64,000 nucleotides of DNA from NCBI RefSeq assembly GCF_000321225.1, contig NW_004451008.1, positions 62,001-126,000 on the forward strand, given 5' to 3'. Below are positions 1 through 11,617 of this stretch, piece after piece. Each line of letters begins with the position of its first letter. Positions within the stretch are counted from its first letter, which is position 1. Both the position numbers and the translations under genes were made by a program. The notes under the pieces were generated by a model. It was not told the DNA's origin and did not search any database. It saw only the letters and a program-made list of their open reading frames with translations. This stretch comes from Odobenus rosmarus divergens (lineage: Eukaryota; Chordata; Mammalia; Carnivora; Odobenidae).

Positions 1-394
1 CCAAGCTTCTCTGTTTCCTTGGATGTGTCACGAAGACCCGAGGAGAAGGGTAGAGTCAAGGTGTCATTCATTCTTCAAGAGAAACTGTGGTGGAGAGTGG
101 GAGACCGGGAACCCTCCAAGCTTGGCTAACCACTAAATATTTTGTTTTGATTCAAATGTGCTTCATGCCTCCCCCACCCCCAGGCAGATTTATTTCCATA
201 TTTTCCTTTTTGATAAGCTAACTGCTGCTCTTTGAGCACATATCAGTTTAGTGCATTGGAGAAGATGAACGGCAATGTGGGGTAAGAGGCTGGTTGCAGT
301 GAGGAAACTAACCGGATAGTGCAAAGTGGGTTGAGAAATAATAGCAGTTCATTTCTTTTAACCGCACCACATAGATTAAGTGGTTTAATTTCAT

Positions 395-550
395 TTAATC
401 CTCACCAGGCCAATATGCAGTAAATACTACTATAACCCCCATTCTGTAAATGAGGAAATCAAAGCTTAGGGGAAGTGTAAAACTTGTCTAAGCTCAGACA
501 GCTAGTAAGGGGTGGAGCTGGGTGTTAAACCCGGGACCGTCATACTCCGC
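395..550 (-). repeat. MIR element
   Basis: Reverse MIR core: AAATGAGGAAATCAAAGCTTAG ending near CAGCTAGTAAGGGGTGG and an AACCC-type tRNA-derived end. The short stretch from 551 to 779 is unique DNA. Confidence 0.65.
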
Positions 551-791
551 AGCTTGAATCATGTTATACAGCCTCCTAGCTGAGAGCTGACTGGGTTGAG
601 GTAATCACACTTGGAAGTAAGAGGCAAACACAGGCAAGGCGGTGTGCAGCTGAACGTTAGGAGCAGAGAATCCTGCCCATTCTCTTCACTGGGTGGACCA
701 AAAACACAGACTCCTTTCATCGAGGGAACCCTAAGTAAACTCTTGGACGTCAGCTCAGGATGCCTTCAAACTACAAAGAAAAAGGCATCGA

Positions 792-1605
792 ACTCTGGAA
801 AACAGTATGGACGTTCCTCAAAAAGTTGAAAATAGAGCTACCATACAACCCAGCAATTGCACTACTGGGTATTTACCCCAAAGATACGAATGTAGGGATC
901 CGAAGGGGGTACGTGCAACCTGATGTTTATGGCAGCAATGTCCACAATAGCCAAACTATGGAAAGAGCCAAGATGTCCATCGACAGATGAATGGATAAAG
1001 AAGATGTGGTATATATATACAATGGAATATTATGCAGCCATCAAAAGGAATGAAATCTTGCCATTTGCAACGACGTGGATGGAACTAGAGGGTATTATGC
1101 TGAGCGAAATAAGTCAGAGAAACATGTATCATATGACCTCACTGATATGAGGAATTCTTAATCTCAGGAAACAAACTGAGGGTTGCTGGAGTGGTGGGGG
1201 GTGGGAGGGATGGGGTGGCTGGGTGATGGACATTGGGGAGGGTATGTGCTATGGTGAGCACTGTGAATTGTGTAAGACTGTTGAATCACAGACCTGTACC
1301 TCTGAAACAAATAATACATTATATGTTAAAAAAAAAAAAAAGAAGATAGCAGGAAGGGAAAAATGAAGGGGTGGAAATTGGAGGGGGAGATGAACCATGA
1401 GAGACTATCGACTCTGAGAAACAAACTGAGGGTTCTAGAGGGGAGGGGGGTGGGGGGGATGGGTTAGCCTGGTGATGGATATTAAAGAGGGCATGTACTG
1501 AATGGAGCACTGGGTGTTATACGTAAACAGTGAATCATGGAACACTACATCAAACACTAATGATGTAATGTATGGTGATTAACATAACATAATAAAAAAA
1601 AAAGC
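792..1605 (+). mobile_element. 5'-truncated carnivore LINE-1 3' end with flanking target-site duplication
   Basis: Carries the LINE-1 3' segment (ATTTACCCCAAAGATAC ... GATGAATGGATAAAGAAG ... TGGATGGAACTAGAGGGT), a first A-tract at about 1327-1342, a second 3' segment with G-rich polypurine, and a terminal A-run at about 1592-1603. It is flanked by AAAAGGCATCGA (780-791) and AAAAGGCATTGA (1606-1617), an 11/12 target-site duplication, so both 3' segments arrived as one insertion. Short ORFs here are LINE-1 shadows. Confidence 0.85.
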
Positions 1606-1795
1606 AAAAGGCATTGACTGTTTTCCATGAGCACATGGTCTTTATGGGTTACTACCTGCCCTGGTGGGGATTAGCTTAGTTAAAAAGCCTCAGGTTTTTG
1701 TTTCCACCCCGAATATAGCTGCCCATTTTAGCTTCTCCCATTGGGTCACTTTAAACTTCTATTTTTCCTTGAAGTAAACTTTCTAATGAAGTAAA

Positions 1796-2040
1796 ATATA
1801 TATATATTATATGTTATAATATTTAATATTATTTATAATAATTATATAAAATTTATATTAATTTAAAATATTTTATATTAATAATATAAATATATTTTAT
1901 ATTAATAATTATGTTATATATCTATATGTGATTTGTATTGTATTTCATACATATACAAATATTTGTATATTTATATATATACATGTATATATATATACAT
2001 GCAAAGATATGTGTGTATACATATATATTATATATATATA
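1796..2040. repeat. AT-rich low-complexity tract
   Basis: Long run of TATA, ATTTATAT and TTAATATT words, mostly A and T, ending in ATATATATAT repeats. No gene content; the small ORFs here are composition artefacts. Confidence 0.85.
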
Positions 2041-2049
2041 AAGGTGCAC

Positions 2050-2566
2050 AAATCTTAACTGCACAGCTTGATACATTTTCACAAAATGAACATTATCAGC
2101 CCTGCAGAAGGCCCTGTTAAGCTCCTTTGGGTCACTATCCCCCAAAGTAACTACTATTCTGATGTCTATCACCGTAGATTAGTTTTTCCTTTTAAATTTT
2201 ATGTAAACTGAATCATATGCTAGGTGTCCCTTTACTCTTTTGCTCCACATTTAATTTGTGAGATCCTTCCAGGTTGCACGTTGGAAGAGTTTGTTCATTC
2301 TTGTTGTTGGGCGGCATGCTGGTGTGCGAATCTGCCACACTTTATCCAGTCTACTCTAGATGGACAACTGGGTTGTTGCCAACTTTTGGCTATCATGAAC
2401 AGTGCTGCTGTGTCCTTATAGACTTTTAGGTTTTTTTTCAGTCAACCCTTAGAATGTGCATGTCATAGCTGTAAGAAAAACGTGAGTGTGATACCGTCAT
2501 GTTATGCCCAGTCCTTGGGCTCTACCACCAACATATTGTGTAAAAGACTTCAGTAGTCTTAGGCTC

Positions 2567-2599
<33 letters not shown>

Positions 2600-3020
2600 T
2601 GTGTGTGTAATTATTTTTCTTTACAACCTGGAATCACACCCTATATGCAGTTCTCTGTTCTATTGATATTATATAACTTTATGTTGTATTTTCCCATATT
2701 ATGAAAATTCTTAGAAAAATGTAATTTTTAATGGAGATATACCATTCTGTCCTATGGTTATGCCATAATTTATTTAACTGATTCCCTAGTGGCAAATATT
2801 TAGATCGTGTCCAGTTCATTTCAATTCAAATAATGCTACGGATAAACTGCCTTGAATATAAATCTTTTTCTCTTTTGCACGTCTGCTTGGAATGGTATTG
2901 AGAATTCTCCACCCGGCTAGTGTAGGATTGTGTGTAGTTTAGAATGGCAGAGGCATTTTGTATCTTTCTTGTGATATATCTGACTGTATTCCATTAGTAT
3001 ATTTATCTTAGGAAAGAGAA
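2050..3020 (-). mobile_element. ancient LINE-1 (L1M-type) 3' region remnant
   Basis: Phrases such as TTGTTGCCAACTTTTGGCTATCATGAAC and the TTTATCCAGTCTACTCTAGATGG region are typical of reverse-strand old LINE-1 3' sequence. It is diverged, with a TG microsatellite inside. Confidence 0.65.
2569..2609 (+). repeat. (TG)n microsatellite
   Basis: Tract of TG dinucleotides with two interruptions, inside the old LINE-1 remnant. Confidence 0.9.
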
Positions 3021-3357
3021 CATACTAGGAACCTCTTTTTGAAAATAAAATTGTATGAAGAATCTCCAAATAAAATCTTTAACCCACTAAGAGTAGGGTT
3101 GCTTAGTTGAATCTGGGGCAGGGTCTGCCACCCTGCTCATTTGGATACCTTTTGCCGCAAGCTTCTCCCATCCTTCCTCTCTATGACTTCTGCAAAGGTG
3201 CCTCTGAAACCTAGTTTGAAAACCAATGTGCTGAGCCAGGGGGACACCTTCTGATGCAGCTACGACAGCAGCTCTACTCTGAAGAGTGGAGCTCAACTTC
3301 TTTTAGTGAACTTTCTTCCTGATCCTTCCTGTGTTTCTTCTCTCCTTGACCCTGCAG
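3020..3357. other. intron or flank of the NMRAL2-like pseudogene
   Basis: I searched this stretch and the sequence upstream of it for a first NMRAL exon (G-x-T-G-A-type start) and saw none. It ends in the pyrimidine-rich acceptor of block 1. Confidence 0.5.
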
Positions 3358-3596
3358 GAGCTGAGAATGCCTCTGTGATCAGGGCCATTTTGGAGCAAAA
3401 AATTGGCTGGGAGAGCACTGACCAGGTTTGTGATTCCACCAAGTGCACTGGTGCTCTGGGACCTTGGTGCCCAGGTTGAAAAAGGAGACCTGAATGATGA
3501 AGCAGATGCCGCCTTAAAAGGTGCCTAGGGGGCCTTTGTCGTGACCAACTTCTGGGACCATCTCAGCCAAGGGACTGAGAGAAAGAAGCATGTCAG
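3358..3596 (+). pseudogene. NMRAL2P: NMRAL2-like pseudogene, block 1 (exon 2-type)
   Basis: The block opens after a long pyrimidine tract and CAG (AG at 3356-3357) with a G-A-x-x-A-S-V-I-R-A-I-L-E reading that corresponds to the family's GAQGGSVARALLE. After a degraded middle it reads LGAQVEKGDLNDEADAALKG, then A, an in-frame TAG, then GAFVVTNFWDHLSQ. This matches the NMRAL segment ending in the T-N-x-W-E motif. A small frameshift follows, and the end reads KEACQ before a GT donor (gtcag|gtgg at 3596/3597). Length is 239 bases against about 234 expected. The stop and two shifts rule out function. Confidence 0.87.
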
Positions 3597-5497
3597 GTGG
3601 CAACCACCTCTGAGGTCTTTCCTTTCATCCTCCCTGGCTGCTCTGCCCTCCCTGGAAGAGGGGAGGCCTTTTGTCCGGGCAAAAATATAGACCTCACTCC
3701 ACTACATCCCACTGGCATTTATGAAATATATGTACTTTGGGTGCTTGGTAGAGGTGTCTTTGATTGTGAAATCAGGGTTATGTGTTGCTTGTCCAAATCT
3801 CCAGACCTCGGATACTTGAGAGGGACTGTGTCATGGAGTCTGTCATTAGATTCTCTGGTTCCCATTTGCTTGTAGATGGAATACGAGGGGTGGCAGGAAG
3901 GACACCCCACATATTAAGGTTACCCTGAGAATGGAATGGGAAGAACAAAAGTGCAATGAGTATATTCACACTTCTGGCAGAGAATTTGGGGATGAATCAG
4001 TAACAGGTACAAAGAAAAAGAAATTAACAAGCAAATAAGCCCACAACGATTAACTCCTGGGAAAACAAAAGTTTGTAGAAAAAGCAAATGTAACCATAGA
4101 ATGTCACCTGGCTCTGTTTCAGCTGTGTGTAAGCCCTGATTTTTGATCCAACCCCACAGTTACGGCGTTGGGAGGATGAACAAGAGGAAATTGTGTATAT
4201 GTGCGGTGGTGATGGCGGTGGACAGTGTGTGTGAGAGAGACATGGAGAGAGAACGCTAAAAATGAGAGCTCATCTTTCATAGTAGGAATTTAGGAAATGA
4301 TATCATAAACTGAAAAAAATCAAGACTTAGCCAAGTTAATATGTTATTTAGAAATAATGAAATAGCTAAGAGATGAAAATGGTTATTTCTGGAGAGCAGT
4401 TATCAGCACTGGGGCTCAGGGAACTAAAGATTTACTTTTGCCCCCTTGACGGTACTATTTGAAAATGATATAGATGTATAAATTAGAAAAAAATATAAAA
4501 ATTGGATTTTAAAAATGTAATAGATGGGCTCAGCCTCCTGCAGAAGTGGCATAATTCAAAAAATTAAGAGCAGGATTGAGCCGTTTAAGGAATGTCTGTT
4601 AAATGAATTCCACCATTTACAGCTTGTCTTTTAGTGATAAACTTTGGGTGGGCTTATTTTAGGAACTCTGGGTTCTAATTCAGATCTTCACTCACTATGG
4701 AACTGAGGGGCGCAAGTCACTTCTCTGCCTCACTTTCTGCATCTACTAATCCAGATTACTGATGTCTTCTCTGCCTGCTACATGGGTTTTGTAAGGGGAT
4801 GAAAGAAGACAGTCAAAATAAAGAAGGAAGAAAGAGTAAAAGAAAAAGAGAAATGAAGGTGCTTTGGAAAATTTGGAACTAAAAACACAAAAAAGAGAAG
4901 ATAGATATATTTGTAAGTATATATTTTATTCATACAAATTTTATGTATTTAATAAATTGTATAAACAAGCTGTAAAGCATATAATATACCTATATCTCCC
5001 TCAATTATGCCCTCCATATCCAAATGATGTGCAGACAGACTCCATTAGCCAAAACCCTATTTTATATATGTAAGTGTGGCAATCGACCATACAGACACTG
5101 AAAGCCCAGAGGGAGGGGCCAATTTGGACTGTTCCCACCAAGTTGCCTCTCAGCTTCCCAGAGGTCCCTGGAATTCCTTCTTCTCGGCTCCCCTCCCCTC
5201 TTTCCTGTTCTACTACCCCTTCCCCTATTTTCTGTTCTACTCCCAGCCACCTCCCCAGTGTCCCAGGGTCTTCCAGTTCTTGTGGGAGCAGGCTGCAGGC
5301 TTCAGCATTTTGGCACAGTGGAGTCTCTGCTTGCTAATTCTGGTGGTCCCTCGTATGATACCTTAAATATATTTTGATACTGGAAAAGCCCCTCTCCAAG
5401 GAGACCGGCAGGAAAAGGAGGGGGTAGAGGGGACCCAGCACCTGTCCTCTAGTCTCTATGCAAATCTAGTCATCTATAGAAAGAATTTGTCCCTTAG
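3597..5497 (+). other. retained intron of the NMRAL2-like pseudogene
   Basis: Non-coding DNA between pseudogene blocks 1 and 2. Starts GTGG and ends TTAG. No gene or clear young repeat is recognised; some stretches are A-rich. Confidence 0.6.
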
Positions 5498-5731
5498 GGA
5501 AAGCTCATGGCAGAGGCTGCCGAGCACCTAGGTCTGAAGCATGTGATACACAGCAGCCTGGAGAAGGTAAAGTGCTTGAGTAAGGTGGCAAGTTGGAGGT
5601 GCCCCACTTTGATGGGAAGGGGAGGTAGAGGAGTATTTCTGGTCCATTGGCATCCCCATGACCAATGCCTGCATAGTAGCCTTTTTGAAAACTTGCTTAC
5701 CATGTGGAAGGCCGTGATTATGACACCTTAA
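5498..5731 (+). pseudogene. NMRAL2P: NMRAL2-like pseudogene, block 2 (exon 3-type)
   Basis: Begins directly after AG at 5496-5497 in phase 0 with block 1. It reads GKLMAEAAEHLGLKHVIHSS, then LEKVKCLSKVAS, matching the family's [23 protein letters not shown]-type segment. The match then continues in other frames: EVPHFDGKG, then EVEEYFWSIGIPMTNACIVA, then FENLLT. Two or three single-base shifts therefore lie between about 5592 and 5690. The 3' boundary is not clear; similarity fades after F-E-N-L-L. The SINE target duplication starts at 5737, so the insertion landed at or just past the exon end. Confidence 0.87.
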
Positions 5732-5765
5732 GCAAATGGAAGGTTGCAATGATTTCTTTTCCATC

Positions 5766-5872
5766 TTTTTTTTTTTTTTTTTAAGTAAGCTCTGTGCCCA
5801 ACATGGGTCTCAAACTCACGACTCCGAGATCAAGGGTCACACGCTCTACCGACTGAGCCAGCCAGGCGTCCC
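5766..5872 (-). mobile_element. short Can-SINE (SINEC) beside pseudogene block 2
   Basis: Poly-T followed by a short-type SINE body ending in GACTGAGCCAGCCAGGCGTC. Flanked by a perfect 12-base duplication TGGAAGGTTGCA (5737-5748 and 5873-5884). Confidence 0.92.
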
Positions 5873-6814
5873 TGGAAGGTTGCAGTTAAAGTTAGCCAGA
5901 CACCTGCTCTCCTCCCCTTCCCTCCTCCCTCTTTCCCTGGCTTCCTCTCTTCGGTGGACAATGACATTTGAGTGCCTCCTATGTGCTTAGCTCTGTGTGA
6001 AGTGCTGAGAGGGATAGCAGATTGTCGTGGACTTCACAGAGAACGGGATCTTGGACTGGGAACACAAGGGGATACATTTCCAGTCTTGACATACTGATGC
6101 TCCTTCTATAAGTAGTTAGCTTTGTGACCTCAAGCCTTAGCTTTCTCATGTCCGATGGGAAAGTTGGACAAGATGACTTCTAGCTCATCCACCTGACCTT
6201 CTGTGGCAGCAGGGAAAGCATTCTCCTCTTGACCTGGGCTCCATGGTCAGAATCCTTTGAGGAACCCTTGCTCCCCAGCCCTGCCTGCAGAGCCTGATTC
6301 CACAGGTCTGGGTTGGAGCCTGGAAGGCTGTAGTTTTAACGAGGACTCCTGGGAATGCCAATGCTGCCAGTCCCCTGGCCGGCATCCCTTTGGGGACATT
6401 TTCTTTGCCCACAGTCCGAGGTGGCTTTGAGGCGTGGAGGGAATACTGCAGTATTAGTGGCAGCAACTCAGCCTTTCTTCCTTGGCGCATCATTAAGACT
6501 CTTCAGAAGCATAACTAGTAGAAGGCAGAGTAGACCTGAGCTAGAGCCAGGAGCACCTCCCCTGCCCTGTAGGCAACTCCGGTCATAGTTCAACAAGTGA
6601 CTAGATAAGTCTATAAATGTGGCACATCTCTTCACCCCCCTTTCTTCCCAAGCCTCTCCCAAGTTTCAGAAGCCAGCTCACCTGACACTTCCTGGATAGA
6701 CCCTCGGTGAAAACATGATGCCTTTTACTTCTGCTAGTACCCAGTCCCATTAGGGGCCCCAAAGTCTGTAAAGCCCAGCGTCAGGTATCCCCAAATCTCA
6801 CCCCCACTATAGGA

Positions 6815-6985
6815 ATAAGTAACATTTAGTAAGCACTTACAAGGTGCCCGGCACTGTGCTGTCTCCATTTTACAGATGAGGAAGCTGAGGGACAGATATA
6901 CTAAGTAACTTCCCCAAGATCACGAAGGCAAAACCAGGACTTAAACCCAGGCACTTTGGCTCCAGAGCCATATTCTTTACCATTG
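6815..6985 (-). repeat. MIR element
   Basis: Reverse MIR: CACTTACAAGGTGCCCGGCA, then TTTTACAGATGAGGAAGCTG and a TTAAACCCAGG end. Confidence 0.75.
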
Positions 6986-7389
6986 TCCCACAGCTGCTTT
7001 TAAGCTCGGCGCAAGAACGTCAACTCTGAAGTCAAAACCAATCTCAAAGTCAGAACAGACTTGACTCTGAGTGCCTCAAAAGGCTCCAACTGCTTGACAA
7101 ATACAAAATATAATTTAATCCAAGGAATGAGCAGACATTTTGCCTAGAAGATCTAATCTAAGGAAGCAAATATGGTATTTAGTCCCTGGCTGCTAAGCCT
7201 GAGGTCACTTTTACTGGAATGACAATCAGGGGCCATGATTCTTGTCTTCGCTGTTTGCCTTCTAGCTGACTGGGTGAGTCAATAGACTCAGTAGACTTAG
7301 TTTCTTCATTAAGAGAAAAGGTGTGCTGGGATTAGGTCATGTCTACACTAGGTTCTTGCCTGGGATTCTGGGAATCTATGAGAGGCTGT

Positions 7390-7530
7390 ATCAGGGCACT
7401 GGGTTTGGAGATGAGGGTTTGAACCCACTTCTGCTACTTGCTGGCTGAGTCACCTCAGGCAAATACCTGATGTTCCTGTGTTTCAAGGTTGTTTGGAGGA
7501 TCAAACTAGCCAATATGTTTGTCGATTTGC
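7390..7530 (+). repeat. MIR element
   Basis: Plus-strand MIR: GGTTTGAACCCACTTCTGCT, then CTTGCTGGCTGAGTCACCTC. Confidence 0.65.
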
Positions 7531-7554
7531 CAGTCCCTTGTTGAGGAATCAATA

Positions 7555-8060
7555 ATAAAGAGTTCAAAACAGACAATGCTCTGCCCTCGTGCAGCTCATA
7601 TTCTGGTAGAGATGACAGATAATAAACATACTAGAGAAGTAAAATATATTGTATGTGAGAAGGTGACAGTGCTATAGAAAAACCAGGGCAGGGTGAGTAT
7701 ATGTGGAGAGACAGCGGGAAGGAGAGGGTGTGAGATTTAAATGAGACAACTGGTGGGTCTCCTGGAGAAGGTGACATCTGAGCACCTTCTGACGGAGGTA
7801 AACAATGGGCTCAAGAGAATATTCAGGGCAAGAGGTTTTTGGGCAAAGAGAATAGCAGTATGGCTGGATCCGAGCAAATGTGGGGGAAAGTAGGAGTTTG
7901 CTCACATGATCTGTGCTGGAGGTGACCAAAGAAGGGCAGCACAAGGCTTCATGGAGAAGAAAGAGGTCAGGAGGTGGTCCTTGAGGCTGGGCAAGACTGT
8001 GTCTGGGTGGAGGGAGTGTTAAAGCCAGTCTGGTGAAATTCTAGAATCAGTATGAGTGAA
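7555..8060 (-). repeat. L2 element
   Basis: Reverse L2 3' part: TGCCCTCGTGCAGCTCATAT, then GAAGGTGACATCTGAGCACC. Lies in the gap between pseudogene blocks 2 and 3. Confidence 0.65.
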
Positions 8061-8188
8061 CCAGAAGCTCTTTGGGGGAAGTAAGCAAATCTTGGCTCTT
8101 CCCTTATCTGTGGAAGAGAGGTATCTTGGCAAGAATGTAACTTCTCCAGCCTCAGTTTATTCATATGTTTAAAAAGGTTATCACATCA

Positions 8189-8390
8189 GGGCGCCTGGGT
8201 GGCTCAGTCGTTAAGCGTCTGCCTTCGGCTCAGGTCATGGTCCCAGGGTCCTGGGATCGAGCCCTGCACCGGGCTCCCTGCTCAGCGGGAAGCCTGATTC
8301 TCCCTCTCTCACTCCCCCTGCTTGTGTTCCCTCTCTCGCTGTGTCTCTCTCTGTCAGATAAATAAATAAAATCTTTTTAAAAAAATAAAA
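8189..8390 (+). mobile_element. Can-SINE (SINEC)
   Basis: Full tRNA-Lys head GGGCGCCTGGGTGGCTCAGT, body and AAATAAATAAAATCTTTTT tail. Near-duplicated AAAAAGGTTATC / AAAAAGTTTATC flanks. Confidence 0.93.
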
Positions 8391-8539
8391 AGTTTATCTC
8401 TCTCTCCTGTGACTGTTGCAAGGATGAAGTGAGGAACACAGGGGAGGTGCCTGGCACGGGGGTCTGCCACTCAGTAAGCCCTCAGGAACGGATCAGGCTG
8501 GAATGGGCTGGCCTAGAGTGTGGCTAGGGCAGACCTGTC

Positions 8540-8759
8540 TTTTTTTTTTTTTTAAGATTTTATTTATTTATTTGACAGAGAGAGAGAGAGAGAGACAGCA
8601 CGAGCACAAGCAGTGGGGACCGGAAGGCAGAGGGAGAGGGAGAAGCAAGCTCCCCACTGAGCAGGGAGCCCAACGCGGGCTCCATCCCATTCCAGGACCC
8701 TGAGATCATGACCCAAGCCGAAGGCAGATGATTAACCTACTGAGCGACCCAGGTGCCCC
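8540..8759 (-). mobile_element. Can-SINE (SINEC)
   Basis: Poly-T, AAGATTTTATTTATTTATTT, GAGA run, and a head ending in GCGACCCAGGTGCCCC. Flanks GGCAGACCTGTC and GGACAGACCTTTC look like an aged target duplication. Confidence 0.92.
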
Positions 8760-11617
8760 AAGGACAGACCTTTCACAGAAAAGCAAGAGGAACTGATGAT
8801 ACTGAGCACCATTTCTCCAAGGAAGGGGAAAGGGAACAGGATTTCTGAGAAGGAAGTGTATGTCTGTGTGTGCTTCACACAGAGTCCGTCAGAGCTGAAA
8901 GGAGGGCCCGTGGCTTCTCTCAAGCTGGCAAGCATTAACTAATACGCTCTTTGCCTCTCTTGGCTGTGGTTCTCCCAACTGTGAAATGAGACTGTTGTTC
9001 GGATGATTTCTAAAGTCCAATCCAGCACTAACATCTCTTCAGAGTACGGGGCCCCTTCTTCCTTACAGAGTCCATGCCTGCTTTTGTAAATAATGATTTA
9101 GTGGAACACAGACACATCGTTGTTTGTGTATTGCGTGTGGTTGTGCTCATGATTCAATGACAGGTTGAATAGTTAGAGACAGTATGGCCCACAAGGCCTA
9201 AAATATTTATATTTAGCTTGTTGATCCCTGGGGTAAAATGATTCCTGGAGTTAGGGATAGAAGTTGACTTCTGTTTTTATCTGCACCTCTTGGTCCAAGT
9301 GAGTCTTGCAGGGGTATCTAGATTCCTAATTCTGCCTCAGGTGCTGGAAGCAAGGGATTTCTTTTTTCTGGAGAGGGGGAGCTATTGTAGCTGTCAGTCG
9401 AGCCACAAAACCACATCTGGGGAATCTCACTAAAAACCACACACAATTTCCTGAAGAAAATATGTTACTTCCAACCCCATGCAAAAAATGGACTTCTGAG
9501 AAGATCTGCCAAGTCACCTGTACCTGGGTACAAATCTACTTCTCCGTGACTGACCTCTCTCCCAGGACATTTGCATCTGGGTCTTATATTCAATTTGTGT
9601 TGTGGGGTTTGAGTTCTGTAAGGAAGAAGGGGAGAAAAGCGAAGGAGTGTGAGCATGCGGTGTGAGTGTGTGTGTGTGTGAGTGTGTGTTTGTGTTCATT
9701 CTCAGAGGACTGAGTAGACATTTTGGAAGGCCCAGGACCTTCTGAGCATCTTTCAACTGTATACCTGGTGCCTGACTATTCTTGATACATCAAGTTGTTT
9801 CACAATGCAGCGAAAACTTCTCTGGCACCAAAAGTTCGAGGGCATTAGAGGCCGAGTGGTCTACAGAGTGGTTGATGCTGTTCTTAGTAACTTGGCTGAC
9901 TTGAAGATGCTCTCCACTGTCTAGAGCGGGGAAGGGCTTCCGCCCCACGCTACTCTGAGGAAGAATGCATGTGGCCACAAGGTGGCACTCCAGCCCTGGA
10001 AGTCTGACTCTCCCCTCAGTCTGGTCAGAGGAGGCCTTTGGCTTAATTACCTCAGTGAATGCTCGCCTCGGAGCAAACTCCCATTCGCGACACTGGTCTG
10101 GCTGAAACTGTCTGTCTAATCCCAAAAGGAACACAGTTCTCTCAGGAATTGAAACACAACAGAACAAATCTCCTTCCTTCCAAAATCTGCAGAAAAGAAT
10201 CTCTTATTTGACTGAGGGATATCAGTAATCCAAATTACAGGATGAGAGAGTGACCCAAGGAGACAAGAAGTCATCTTTCAAGCTTCTCATATAGTGTTCT
10301 ATTTCAAAACTCACTAAAATTTTAATTTTTTTTCTGTTTTCAAGAATAACAATGCTTTCCTCAGACAACTCAGAAAATATAGAAAATTGTAAAAAAGAAA
10401 ATAAAAATCACATCGTTTGATTTATCAGAGATAGCAACTGTTAAGATTTGGCACATTTTCTTCTAGTCTTTCCCCAGCGTATTTATGTAATAAAATTAAA
10501 ATAGCACTATATGTACCATTTTGTATCTGTTTTTTTCACTTAACATTATATTATGCGCGTTTTTCTATTCTGTTAAACTTCTTCGAAAACATTAATTTTA
10601 ATAGCAGCATAATATTCTTAGAGAAAATGTATCAACATTTATTTTACCATTCCTTTTTTTTTTTGGACATGTAATTTGTTATTGATTTTTTATTATTATA
10701 AAAATGGCACATGACGATCTCTGTTTTATATAAGTTGTTTGTGTCTGTCACATTTTTTAAAACCAAGTGGCATAGCAAGGTGAGAGTTTATTTCTGGAGA
10801 CTAAAGACAGAGTACACTGGATCCAATAGTTAGAAATGGTCTTTGCTGGTTCTGGTGGGGCATCTATTGGTTTCGTTAGTATCAGAAGGGACTCGGGGGG
10901 GGTGGATTTTGTGGAAGGTGACAGAAGGTGGCTCAGTAGGTATGTGATCAGCAGCATTTCTGTTTGGGCCTGGCCCTGGCAGAGGCTGGGATGGTCAAAG
11001 TGCTCATTTCTAACCAAGGAGGGGAGTAATGATGGAAGGGACGCCAGACGGAAGGAAAGGGAGAGAGCCCAGCACCAGAGTCAGGGAGCCTTGATGCTGC
11101 ACAGAGGGCTCAGTGGGTGGACTGCCTCAGAGGGCTGCCTGATTAATTCCATGAAGACATGTCTATGGAAGCCGGTCAGGTGAAAGGGGATACAGACCCA
11201 CAGTACCTTATCCAAAACACTTGGGGCAGGAATGATTTAGCTTTTAGAATCTTCCAGCAATTTTAGATAGGTTATGGTCTACGTGTATTATGTAACATCA
11301 CCAGCAGGGGCTGGGGCAGGAAACTGTCATCAATACATCAATATCTCTGCAGAAAAATATATGACTATTTCCACTAAATGAGACCACTGAACACCATAAA
11401 TAACTTCACATAAGTTCAGATCAGGTTTTGCTACCAAATTAGTTGAGAAAAGTCAGTGTGCTGCCAAGTTGCTCATAAAGAATGTTGAGAGTCTCTTGGG
11501 TTTTAGAGTTAGGCCAAAGAATTGTGGACCTGTCTCATCACTAGGGGAATAATTTCATTTCAAACTATTTTAAATGTGGGCTACAGCATTCCCTGTCTTT
11601 TAACTTGTTCTTAAAAG
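8760..11617. other. non-coding interval before pseudogene block 3
   Basis: No gene seen. A GT-rich microsatellite lies near 9660-9700, and old LINE-type sequence at about 10330-10745. The missing middle exon or exons of the NMRAL2-like copy were searched for here and not found; they may be deleted or too diverged. Confidence 0.5.
10330..10745. mobile_element. ancient LINE-type remnant
   Basis: AT-rich text with TTTTTTTCACTTAACATTAT and similar words common in old mammalian LINE 3' ends. Subfamily and strand not fixed. Confidence 0.45.

Noticed and set aside
923..1150. 75-codon frame resembling a conserved protein
   Set aside because: It is the LINE-1 3' segment (W-I-K-K-M-W-Y-I-Y-T-M-E-Y-Y type), repeated at 54747-55007 on the other strand. 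Not a host gene.
3358..3596. Possible functional NMRAL exon
   Set aside because: An in-frame TAG and frameshifts within the block, and more in the other blocks, rule out an intact product.
8189..8390. tRNA-Lys gene at SINE heads
   Set aside because: The A/B-box-like head belongs to the Can-SINE. Body and A-rich tail show a retrotransposon, not a tRNA gene.
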